Positions 34,029-44,722 of a DNA stretch of 64,000 nt are shown here, piece by piece. Source of the stretch: Podospora bellae-mahoneyi. Lineage: Eukaryota > Ascomycota > Sordariomycetes > Sordariales > Podosporaceae. The DNA lies in the NCBI RefSeq assembly GCF_035222275.1, contig NC_085881.1, forward strand, positions 124,001 to 188,000, read 5' to 3'. Both the position numbers and the translations under genes were made by a program. Under the pieces are notes generated by a model. It saw only the letters and a program-made list of their open reading frames with translations. It did no database searches and had not been told where the DNA came from. Position 1 is the first letter of the stretch. Every line of letters starts with the position of its first letter.

Positions 34029-36996
34029 CTAGTACTCTTTCCCTTCATTTACACAAGTGATATGAACCACCGCCCCCCCGTAACACACTCTGCCCAGCTC
34101 GCAGTTTTCCCCCGCTGGCACTTTGAACATGCCATTCGGGCCCAATGAAAATTCCTGACCACAGAGCTTCACTTTGACGATACCCTGGGCAACCGAACAA
34201 ACCCTCGTCCTGGGCTCTTCCTCTTGGACACTGCCTGGGGCCGTAGAGGGCCGCCAGTGGACACTGCTTCCCGGCTGGATGGTGAGCAGCTGAAAGGAAA
34301 TAGTTGGGGTCAGAGGAAGAGCAGACATCGAAGAATGGGCGAGATAGGTGGAGGAGACGGCCACATCTGGATGACGTGTGTCGTCAGCTTCCTGGTGCGC
34401 AGAGAGGAATAGAAGTAAGAACAGGATCAGAGGTTGACTTGCTCTCGGATTTGTCTCCCGTCCCTACCCGGATACGGCCGGGGGCAATCTCCCAGTCTGA
34501 CATTGTGTAAGGTGGTACAACTCCCCGCGATGAGGAAGAGGCAGAAGAAGAAGAGGCAGATGACAATGGCAGTGCACCCCTTCCTGATCGTTGCGGCCTT
34601 GCCCCAACAGAGGCTGGAGTTGACTTGGAGGTCTTCGAGGCTGTTGATGCTAACCGCTTCGCTGCCGAATGCTTGGACCGAGAGACGGCTTGGGCAGGAG
34701 GTTCTGGAGCTTGCCGAGTTGGGCGTGTCAATGACATAGACTTGGACAACCGTCCAGATTTTCTGGTGGATGTGATGCTCTCCCTAACGCCTTGGGCAGT
34801 GCCGCCAACACCAGCCTTTGTCAGGCATTCTTGTGACACTTGGGCCCTTGCTGCTCGTGATGATACCGGAACGCCACCTTTTCCTTTCAAGGATTTACGG
34901 GTGGGCAAAGCGAAGATGGCTTCGTCGCTGCCGCTAGCTCCTGAAAAGCCACCTTTACTTGGCCTGGTATTCGGTGCTTCAGTAGGCCTAGTTTCTTTTG
35001 AAGAGTGGAGGCCACTGCTCGCGGTGGGTGTGCTCTTGTCATGTAAAGGTGTTTTTGCTTGTTGATCAGGGACATGAAAATGTTTGGACGACGTGTTGCT
35101 ACGGGCAGGCAGGTCGACGACAAGAAAACTGTTTGACCGTCGTCTAGGCGTGTTGTAGGGGTTAGGGACTGGCACCGGTGTCTCTTTGGGCCTTTTTGGG
35201 ACCACATCGGACAGGGGAACTCTTTTCTCCGTCTTCTTTCTCCTTCCCGGTTGTCGAGGAGGTGCTTTTGGGGGGGCAGTTGCTGGATCGAGTGGTTGGC
35301 GAGAGATCACCAGCGCGGGCATTCTACATGTCCCAGGATCAGGGAGTTTTCGCTTCCCGAGAATAGACATGGTGCCATCGGGGTTATCGTTGAGTAAAAG
35401 AGCCCGGTGACTTGCCTGGAAAGAGGTCAGCAACATCACTCCTCACACAAGTCACGGACACAGGTGGGTAACCAACGCTGAAATGCCCCCCAAGGGCCCA
35501 GGCCTCCGGAAACACAGTTTGACAATCCCAAATTGGACAAATCCATGGATATGGTTCATTGATTCGTGGTTCGTATCCCTCAGGGAAAAGGGCACCGGCT
35601 CCGGGAATCCTGCGTGCTTCGCCATCCCATGTGCCCGTCCACTGAGAATAATGCCGCTCACCACACATGGTGATGGGACTAGTCTCGCTTGGCTTTGCAG
35701 CTTTGTCATTGACGCTCTTGCAGGTATCCCGTTGTCGAAACTCACCATTCAGGAGAGTGGGAACAGGGATAGCTGTCTCTTCCACTGTCCGCGGTTGGTT
35801 ACCTCTAACCTCCTGCTCGGTCTTGGCCTCTTTGGCCCTTTTGAACCGCCACTGTGTTTCGCCTTGAATGCGAAAATCGTCTTCTGACCTTGCATCGCCA
35901 TTGCCGCTTTGATCGCTGGTATTGTCACTGTCTACCCTGACAACTTCTGGCTCAGGCACTTGTTTAATGTTGACCTTGGGTGGGCTCGCCAACCGCCACG
36001 CAGAGACCGCCTTTTCCTGTCGGGGAACTCCAGCTCGTGAGGGCGGCGTGACATGTCTCGCATTCGAAACCAACAAGGGAAGCTCGCCATTTTCATGCCC
36101 ATTGGAGTCATTTGAGGCAGGAGCAACTTGTTTCCCGTCATCTGTCGCGGCTGTTGAGCCGGTGCTGGTAGAGGGCCGTTGTCGTTGTGGAGAGCGGGAT
36201 TGGTGCACTGGTGACTTTCTGGCCCAAGAAAGACTAGAGGTTGGTAGAATGAGTCTTCTGGTTGGTCTTGGACTTGGATCACCTAGCTCACCTAGTTGAC
36301 CAAGTTCGTCTTCGCTGTTTTCGAGGGCGATGCGCTCATATTGACGATGCGACACGTGCGGAGATGGAGATGGAGACCGCAAGAAATGTGGAAGCAATCT
36401 TCGTTTGGGAGCTGGGATGATTTCAGGGGGGGCTTCGAGGTTCCGTTTCTTGGTGGCGCTTGTTGAGGAGAGATGAGATTCGTTGTCAGGGCTTTGCCGG
36501 TGCTGCTGAAGACCAGCTCCTACCTCTGGTCTAAAATAGGTTGGCCCACTCCTGATCCCAAAATAAGATGCCGTCCGAAAAGCAACAGGAGCTGGTGATT
36601 TGGAAGGGCGCCGAGGCTGCAGCTTGTTTTTGAACTGTTCATGCGCGTCGCCTTGTTCTACCAAGGCGACTAGACCATGTCAGCCAGTGTGCCGCTTCAA
36701 CACATCTACAGGACAGGGAAATGGTATTTACCTTGTTTCTGCTTATGTGGGCTTCTGCTCCTACTCCGGGCACGGCCGCTGCCTCCGTCACTGCTAGCCC
36801 TGTTCCTCTCACGGGCCTGCTTCAAGATCTTTTTGTTATACCTCAGGTTCTTGCTGCTAAAAACAACCTTCTTGCGTGCTGCCGTTGATGGACCAGACTC
36901 ATGTTCTTCCAGCTCCCCAGAAGAAGGAACAGAGAGTTGTGGACTGCCACCGTCAGCGGCGCAACTACCGGCTCGCGTAGGCGTCTGAGAAGCCAT
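34029..36996 (-). CDS. CENP-C/Mif2-like cupin protein with a C2H2 finger
   Basis: Four exons (36996-36732, 36669-35477, 35415-34443, 34366-34029) give 922 aa. The last 120 residues look like the dimerising cupin of Mif2/CENP-C: DWEIAPGRIRV, SSTYLAHS, QPGSSVHW, LGPNGMFKVPAG. CENP-C links centromeric nucleosomes to the kinetochore. Mid-protein there is a finger Cys466-x4-Cys471-x12-His484-x4-His489, whose last His comes from exon 3; this ties the two halves into one gene. Most of the rest is basic and disordered. No clear CENP-C nucleosome-binding motif is visible, so it may be a paralogue, not Mif2 itself. Introns 1 and 2 are ordinary. Intron 3 (34442-34367) begins GCAAGT, a GC-AG intron. The start at 36996 is the likeliest but not certain. 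Confidence 0.8.
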
Positions 36997-37269
36997 GATG
37001 TGGCCGGGACTGTACATGACGAGACTGATGAATCGTGAAGAACCAGAAGATGGGCACAATGCAAACCTGTTGTAGGCGAGATGTTGTCCCTATCGGGCTC
37101 TTCACATTCCAATACCCCATCCTCTTGAGTCCCCTGCATCCAGGTCCGCAAAATGCTCAACAAGGGGGGGAGGGAATGAGACGCATGCCAGTAGAGTATG
37201 CTTCCACTTTCCCCTCATGCTTTACTCTTGACAATAATGTACATTTCATTTCCTATCATTACAGATGGT

Positions 37270-38438
37270 TCACGCCTCAACCTTTCCGGAAGCGTCTCCT
37301 CCCTTCGCAGCAGCACCAGCCTTGACCTTGGCGGCAAACGCGCGTCTCTCGGCAATCCTCTTCTCACGGTTTGCCCGCACGCGAGCCTTGTATTCCTCCC
37401 TGAGCTGAGCCTTGGCAGCCTTGCGCTTCTTGATGGCGTTGAAGCTGCACATTCTCTTTCTGCGACGCAGGCGGAACTTGGCCCTTCGGGAATCCATCTT
37501 TTCCGATCCTGGGATGGTTCCCACGTCACCCACCAGGCGACCAATCTCCCAGTTGCTCTCACGATAGCTGTAGTCGTCCTGCAGTCTCAACACACGCGTG
37601 TTCATGCGGATCTCGGACTCCTTCTTCAAGCGCTCCTTTTCCTTCTCGGCGGCGGCTTGTTGCAACCGTCTCTTGTGAAGCTTGTCCTTGATGAGGGCGG
37701 AGATGATCGAGTTGCCGTCCTTGAGCGGTGTCTTTTCGGGCTCTCTGACGGCGGCCTCGACCGGTTCTGGAGCCGTCTCCTCTCGCATCTCTATTTGCGG
37801 AAGACGAGTAACTGCTAGGGGAATGCCGCTGGGCGAGAGAGCATCGGGGGTGGCTGGGGCCTCTTCGGTCTTGCGGGGGACAGCCACCAACCCGAGTTTC
37901 CTCCGGCGGGGGGCGCCCGGGGGATAGGGGAGCTTGTCTTCACGGTTGAAGGTGACGCCAATGTACTGGCGTGTTGGGTGACGGGCGGGATCGCGGTAGT
38001 ACTTGACGTAGCCAGCAACAGCAGCGTGGATGGTGTGGTCTCTTCCGAGGATTGTGTTCTCGCCTGGGTGCCATATTGTACCACGCTGCTTGTAGATGAT
38101 GTTGCCGGGAATGACATATTGATCTAGCGGGCGCCAGAGATTAGTTACCGGCGCAGTCTCCCCCGCTCCATAGCCTCCTGCTTTTTCGTCAACATACCAC
38201 CAGTCTTTTTGGCGCCCATCTTCTTGGCTATTGTCTTTTTATTAGGGATCCTGTAGGCACCCTGCGACTTGACCGAGGCATAACGTGTTCCCTGGAGGGC
38301 GGCATTGGTCTGTTGCAGCGTGATCCTTAGCCTTGTGAATCGCTCTTCGAGACCGGCGACAGTAGTCGTGGTGGTGGTGCCACGCAAAGAGGCAGCAGCC
38401 CCCCTCTGAAGGGGCCGCTGCAGCTGTACGAAGCTCAT
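37270..38438 (-). CDS. mitochondrial large-subunit ribosomal protein bL27m
   Basis: A nuclear-encoded component of the mitochondrial large ribosomal subunit, near the peptidyl transferase centre. Exons 38438-38198 and 38123-37270 give 364 aa; the intron (74 nt, GTATGT...CTAG, phase 1) splits KKTG from [15 protein letters not shown]. An Arg/Thr-rich N-terminus without acidic residues serves as import signal. The L27 core spans about residues 55-140 ([43 protein letters not shown]). The remaining 220 residues are the long, Lys/Glu-rich extension typical of fungal mL2/MRP7 proteins. Confidence 0.94.
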
Positions 38439-38837
38439 TGGAACCTCTCTGCAGCGGACTGGTCACGGCCAATCGCACGCTCACTGCTGGCAGATCGGTG
38501 AGGCAAAATGACGGGGTCGGTCGGTGCGGGACTGACGGGCGACGACGGTGTGGTATAAAGTATTTCCTGGACCTTGTCCGTAGCTTGCTCGGCACTGGTG
38601 GGTGACTTGCCGGGGTGCAAGTTTTCCATGCTTAGTCATCATTCAGGTTCCTGCCAAGACCTTGCCAGAGCCAACCAGTTGGTTACTGATAAGATAAGAC
38701 TAACACACCAGCTGTCCGAATCCATGATGACCTCAAACTCCTGATCCCTTCCAATGGGGAGATTGCGCCATTCGCATTGAACATTAGAATCCTCCCCTTG
38801 ACCACTCGCACTGCCCATCAGTTCCTACACGTTCGAC
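38439..38837. promoter_or_regulatory. shared promoter, bL27m and LCL2
   Basis: 398 bp between divergent start codons. A 64-codon minus-strand ORF at 38435-38629 overlaps the bL27m start and is not called. Confidence 0.5.
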
Positions 38838-39303
38838 ATGCGCTCCCTTAGTTTGATTCTGCTCGCCCTCGCGACCATGCTCACTCCCATTTCAGCGCAG
38901 TTTGGCTTCTTTGACCAAATGTTTGGCGGCGGTGGTGGCGGCGAACAGGAGCAACATCACGGTCACGGTCATGGCGGGCACCAGCGACAACAGCAGAATG
39001 CGCCGAGCGATGGGGCAGGATATCGCGCCCAGTATGCCCGTCTTTATTGCGACAACTACCTCTGTCCCGATACGCTTGGTATGTTGCCATTTCCAACATT
39101 GTCAGCCTACCTTGTGGGATTGCTCGCTAATCCGTCTTTTAACAGCCTGTGTACACTTCCCCCACCACTGCCCTTGCCCCTGGCCTGCGCACGAAGAAAA
39201 GGTTGAACTGGCTGAGGGTCAAAGGATATGTGTGTCCCACGGAGGCTTCAAGGCCGGAGAGGCGGCGAGGAAGGTCGAGTTAGCCCGCAAGGGGCTGCTC
39301 TGA
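38838..39303 (+). CDS. lcl2: long chronological lifespan protein 2
   Basis: A small secretory-pathway protein of unknown biochemical role, named for a yeast lifespan phenotype and linked to ER-associated degradation there. Exons 38838-39078 and 39146-39303 give 132 aa; the intron (67 nt, GTATGT...AACAG) is phase 1. A signal peptide covers about residues 1-20 ([16 protein letters not shown], cleaved before QFGFF). A Gly/His/Gln-rich spacer follows. The conserved domain has paired cysteines ([24 protein letters not shown]) and ends in [13 protein letters not shown], the family's invariant C-terminus. Confidence 0.95.
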
Positions 39304-39728
39304 AGAATGACCATAGAGCAGAGTCACAGACACAGCACGGGTCGCGCCATTTCTCACAACTAAATGACCTGGCGCAAACAGGACAGGCATGGAGCGTAAC
39401 TGGTGCGCTGGGAATTGGAGTAAGGTAGTTGGCATGGGTCATAGACAGTGGCCATATACAGCCTGAAGAACAAAGAAGCGCAACGAAAGCAATGGAATTA
39501 GACCGTCAAATATACCTCCCTGCCCTAGAGACAAGTTGAATATGCATAGAACCACCATTCCTCATGTCCAGCGTGCCTACGACAAATGCTCCCCGTCATG
39601 ATTCATCTCCACAGCCCCGCCGTCGAGGACAGCGAATCGCAAAAAAACAAAAAAAAAAAAACAAAAAAAGAAAAAAAGAGGGAGAGAAAACAGAAAATGA
39701 ATAAGAGACAAATAACGCTTGCAATTGT
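39304..39728. other. convergent 3' region with A-rich tract
   Basis: Between LCL2 (+) and inhibitor-2 (-). An almost pure A tract lies at 39641-39678, broken by single C or G. Confidence 0.55.
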
Positions 39729-40729
39729 TTATAAACCTCCCTGGGTTCCTGCAGTAGGCACCGCAGGAACCGGTGGCACCTTCTTGGTCTCATCGTCATC
39801 CTCGTCGTCTTCTCCTTCGTCAGCATCCTCCAGGTCCTCAGGATGCCCCAGCAACGAGGCCACATTCTTCATCTCGTAATGTTTCTTCCTGAGCTCTTCG
39901 AATTTGCGATGCTTTTCCCTCTCCTCGGCGCTCATACCCACCAAATACTCTTCCCCATCCGTGTCATGCATGCTCCCGTTGCTGTCCACGTGCACCGCCC
40001 TCGGTCTCTTGCTGGCCAAATCACCAAACTCGTGCTCGGGCACCTCCTCTTCGGGCTCACCCAGCGACAGGCCGGGAATGTCATCCTCTGTCGATCCTGG
40101 AGTCCCACCGGTGCCTGTCTTGTGCTTGGAGCCGTGATGGGTAGGGGGTACGCCGTCGACACGGTCCAGATCAATCCTGCCTGGGTCCAGCGGCTCCGGC
40201 ATCTCGACGGCGTCGTCGTCGGAAGGGTCTTCGGATGGGTCATAATGCTTGGCGTAAGGGGTCTTGGGCTCGTTGATTTTCATGGTGGCAGTGCGCTCTT
40301 GCTCGGTGAGGTAGAGGTTGGCCTCGTCCCATTTGAGACGCTGGCTCTGCTCTTCCGAGTCGCCCCCATGGGCCGATGATGGTGTGCGGGCACGAAAGAC
40401 GCCCGGACGAGTGCCGGCCGCAGACGAGGAGCGGCGGTGTCCGGCATTGTATTGCGTGTTGACAATGGTGAGCTCTTTGGCCTCCTTGGGGGTGAGGGGG
40501 TGGTCAGGAGTGTGGCTGTGTGGGAAGCTGGGAGTCGGCTGGTCGACAGGCGAGATGGGAGGGGAGCCGCGGTACGAGTTCTTCAAGATGCCTGTTCTCA
40601 GAGAAACATGGTGATTAGTAGGGGGCTGGACATAGAAGCGCAGGGCAAGGTAACTAGGAAACAGGACATACCTTTCGGTCGCGGAGCATTGTGACTAGGC
40701 GGGGTATGGGATGTCGGGCTTGTCGACAT
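39729..40729 (-). CDS. protein phosphatase 1 inhibitor-2 (Glc8-like)
   Basis: A regulatory partner of type-1 protein phosphatase in cytosol and nucleus. Exons 40729-40672 and 40591-39729 give 306 aa; the intron (80 nt, GTATGT...ACAG, phase 1) falls inside the PP1-binding KGILKNS motif (about residues 19-25), joining RPK to ILKNS. Further inhibitor-2 signatures are KTPYAKHYDPSEDPSDDD, where GSK3-type phosphorylation of the Thr is known in the family, and the HYNE-like helix KFEELRKKHYEMKN. The protein is longer than animal inhibitor-2 because of disordered inserts and ends in an acidic run. Confidence 0.92.
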
Positions 40730-41536
40730 GGCTCGGCGCTTGTTTGCTGTCCTTGTGAGGTCTTGGTCGGCTTGAATGTGCGTGCGGGTTGCTGAGTTGG
40801 AAATAAACAGCTCGTCGTCGTAGATGATGGAATAGGGCGGGTTGTCTGTCTTTGACTGGTGAGTGGCAGTGGCCAGTGGCAGGCAGCGGCATGGGGGGTG
40901 GCCGTGGCCGTTGCTCATGAGAGGTGGGGTGACCCTTCTCCCTAGGTGGGGTCATCTGCAGCTGCCAAGCCTTTCGATGGTCCTACCAGGCAGTTGTCAA
41001 CGGCCATTAGATACCTACTCACTGTTTTCAAGAGCCTTGAACCGTGAGCTCGACGATCAAGATACCAGTTATTCATTCATAGATAGTTGACAGGCTAGAT
41101 AGCTGCTGTCTCTCAGTCTGTGTTTCTTTTGGAGGTAATCAGAGCTTCCTCTCCTTACAAGGTATGTACAAGCATGGTGGCTACGTCATTGGGCCCTCGA
41201 CGCATACATAATGCACATAATGTACCAAAAATGGCCTGACTGGTCCTGCGTCAAAACCTTCAAAGGGAGAGCCTCGAAATACGTCATATTCTAATGCTTC
41301 CACAGCGCCCTGCTCTTCCGGACACCAGAAAAACTCATGAACTTAAAACATTACTACTATATATTATATACACATAAAACTAGTGTGTGTAGATCCGTAT
41401 CTGGCAGCCACCCCGCCTATTTCCGTCAACTTCCATAGTTGTTGGTGTACGGGCTGTCAGTACAACCCTTCCCTCCGTCACTCATAAGGCATCACACCAT
41501 CAACAAAGCACGCCCTTCTCACATAAATCAAGACGA
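40730..41536. other. intergenic region
   Basis: About 0.8 kb between the inhibitor-2 start and the transporter 3' end. It includes a short AT-rich stretch at 41343-41385. No gene supported. Confidence 0.45.
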
Positions 41537-43423
41537 CTATGCCGCCTTCCCCCCAGTTACTTTGGCATCATCTGGCCCCCTCTGGGCTTGGAATCTATCC
41601 ACAAGCCCGTCGTTGATTTCGTCCTCAAAGACGTCCACCTTGGTGGAGGAAAACTTGCGGGCGCTGACTCCCTTCTGAAAGAGAAGGTCCAGCTCGGCAA
41701 AGGAGCGTCCGGTTGGCTCGGGTACCCGAAAGTATGTGTAGATGATGCATAAGAAACACGATCCACCCCAGAAAAAACCGGCATAGTTGGCCCAGTCCCA
41801 GGCCCCTGGGTTCAGCATGTATGGGGTGAGCACCCCAGTGATGATGCCCACGATAATGCTGTCATTCGTCAGTTATGAGACAAGTGTGCGTGAAAGCTTG
41901 CACCGGGGGTTACTCACTAGAGAACACGGCCAAGGGCAACAGTTTTTATCTGCAGCCGTCTGGTCGAGATCTCGCTGACTAGCGAGTAGCAGACAGTTCC
42001 AACCGTGCTTTGATACGTGAGAGCCCATCCGAGCATGATGCTGCCCGTCGCAATGGCGCCCTGCTTCCGCTGCTCTTCGGGCACCAGTCCGAGGAAGCCA
42101 AGAACCATGAGCATGACGAACAAGCCGCACAGCCCGTATAGGTAGAGCGACCGCCGACCGATGCCACGGCTCATCAAAAACCAAGCGCTGAACACACCCA
42201 CCATGTTGATTCCATACTGACCGAGCGCAAACCCGTAGGCTTGTCTTTCGCCCAGTCCGGCTTGCTTCAGAAAGTAGGTCGAGTAGTTGGAGAAGGAGTT
42301 GCCGCTCAGGTTCTGGATGGCCCACACCATGCAGACAATCTCTGTCCGTCTCAGGTCATGTCCCTTGAAACAGTCCCAGTAGCTGGCGCCGGCCGTCGTC
42401 TTCTCTTCCAAAGCCGTCGTGTGCACCATCATGTCGACTGTCTCGTCGGCGTCAAAGTCCACCTCCCGATTCAGACTGGTCAGACGCAGCAGGGACTTTT
42501 TAGCCTCGTCCAACTTGCCTTGTCGAACGAGCCACCAGGGACTTTCGGGGGCAAAGAAGATGCCCACGGCGAGGGGTAACGGCCACATCCACTGCAGCGC
42601 GTAGGGAATCCTGTAGGCCCATTCGTCCCGCCTGTCCAGCATGGACATGATGACTCCGATGCCGATGAGCTGGCCCAGTCCCCAGCAAAAGTTGACGTAG
42701 GTTGTCAGATAGCCTCTCATAGCGACCGGGCACACTTCGGAGGCGTAAGTGATGGTAAGAGTCTGGAAGATGCCCCAGGGCTACGACCACATCATTAAAC
42801 TGTCAGCGTCTCTTGCTCCTCCTGCGATCTGGGGCAACCTTACTACACCGCACAGAATCTCGGCAGCCAGGAGAGTCTGAACATTCTGCGCCGTAAAAAA
42901 GAGAGCAATCCACCCGTTCAAAACCATCAAGGATGCGATGACGGTCCACCGGTAACCAAACCGCTCAGACACCCAGCCATTGATGAGCAGTCCGATCAGT
43001 TCACCAACCATGGCGCCATTACTGAGACCGGCCTGCCACGGGGCCGGCACCTCCCACTTCTCGCTGTTGGGCAGCTGTTCCCCGTACTTTTGGTTGAATT
43101 GAGGAAAGGCGTCTGCGGGAAAGCCCTTGTGGTCAGCCAGCCGCCTTGCACGATGAACGGAGCGGGCACCTACAGAAGTTGTTGACAAGGCAAATGTCAT
43201 ATCCCTCCATGACAATGCATGTCGAGATGAGCAGGCTCCAGGCGATGGCCTTGGGATACAGCTTGATTCCCTGCAGCAACGTCATGTTTTGTTCCTTTTC
43301 GGTGGCCATCCTGGCACCGTGGATCACGCGGTCGGCCGCCGTGAAATGGCCAGCACCCTTCTCATCGCCAGCCGCGGCCTGAGAAGGCGTGGGCTTGTCA
43401 TCCGAAGCCATACTGGACGCCAT
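41537..43423 (-). CDS. MFS sugar transporter, maltose/alpha-glucoside permease-like
   Basis: A plasma-membrane proton symporter of the sugar porter family. Four exons (43423-43174, 43112-42844, 42780-41918, 41858-41537) give 567 aa with about twelve membrane segments. Family signatures are EGYDICLVNNFYAFPQF at segment 1, NGWVSERFGYR in loop 2-3, PESPWWLVRQGK after segment 6, RGIGRRSLYLYG in loop 8-9, and VPEPTGRSFAELD at the end. LVRQGKLDEAKKSLLRLTS resembles fungal MAL permeases, but the sugar cannot be fixed from sequence. Introns of 61, 63 and 59 nt each restore a conserved motif. It is transcribed away from the Zn2Cys6 regulator, a common layout for regulator and transporter. Confidence 0.93.
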
Positions 43424-44722
43424 GGTGTTGGATATAGAAGAGTTGGAGCTACCAAAGAACGACGAGCTCGCTCACATGAAGGAGAAAAGGACTTTTTAAA
43501 AGTCGCGTGCCTTCGCCGCGTTGACTGCCGATCCATTTTCATCCATCGCCCCCCGACTTTGCACAAACTCCACGGAAAAATAATTCACAATCCAATCGCA
43601 GAGGAGCCCAGGTGTGACGCTGTGGAGTGTTTGGCAGGTTACAGCGGGGTAAATAGACTGGATGGAGTTGCAGACTCGCATAGGCAGGGAACCTGGAGCC
43701 CCCTGCCATGATTCCATCCGAGCATCTGGTTCCTAGCTGCCCCTTGTGCCCTTTTCCAGACAGAGATGCATGCTGAAACATATGTTGGGTACCTGGAGGG
43801 AGGCATTCAACCTGGAGGTACTGGGCCAATCTTGGCCAAGGTAACAGTCGGGCGCCGTTTTAGACTCTATGTACCTGCGCTCTGTTAGTGTCGAGTGTCT
43901 ACCCGATACCCAAGGTAAGGTGCCATACCTCCAGGCCCTAGTATAGAGTAAATGTGTACCTGGGTAGGCGTCTGTCACGACCGCGGCGGTGTGTGGGAAT
44001 GCAAAGCGAAAGGGGAAGAAGGATGGGAGATGAAAGATGGAATATGGAAGATGCAAGATGGTAGTGCCATATGGAGAGCGCTGTGGCGCCCTTCCCCGCA
44101 TCGTGATTCGGGACCCGATCGAGAAACGCAGACTGATGCCAGGTGGGATGGAGGTGCAGCAGCCAGCCCAGTCTGACTTTCTTTTTTTACTTGTCACAGA
44201 CATATCTGCTTACATTAGGTCCATCATCAATCTTCCACGGTTCTTTCCATCTTCCATTTCTTTGTCCAGACCACTACTTGCATTATCGCCCCAGTCTGCC
44301 ACTGCTGCTGGCAGCTGCAACAAGCCTGTAATTCCATCTCATCGGGCGCCATTTCCCCTGGCTGGGTGAGGATATCAGCCACAAACCACAAGCCGCGCGT
44401 GTGTGCAAGCTCGGGTCTCGTATTGTCTAGCTTCTCTTCTCTCCAGCCTTCTCTCGCAGTTTCTCTCGCTCGACAAATTCCATTCTCGACAACCACAACA
44501 ACAGCACCAGCAGCAGCAACATACTCCACCTCCCCGACAGGATCTCCTCTCTCCACCCTCCACTGCCCACGGCTCCACCGTCCCGCCCGTCGCACAGAGC
44601 CGAGCATGCTTGCGCTTCTCCTGCTGGTGTGAGTTTCGGCTTTCTCGCGGCCACCGACAGCTGGAGCCCAGACAGAACCCTCCCCCCCGTCCCGCCTCCG
44701 ATCGCCAGTGCTGTGGGCAGGC
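43424..44722. promoter_or_regulatory. divergent promoter, sugar transporter and Zn2Cys6 regulator
   Basis: 1.3 kb between divergent start codons. Several CCAGGTA/TACCTGG-like words lie near 43790-43970. Overlapping minus-strand ORFs here are not supported as genes. Confidence 0.5.

Noticed and set aside
35384-35480. Two separate genes instead of one CENP-C-like gene
   Set aside because: Splicing 35477 to 35415 completes a C2H2 finger exactly (H-x4-H), which two separate genes would not explain.
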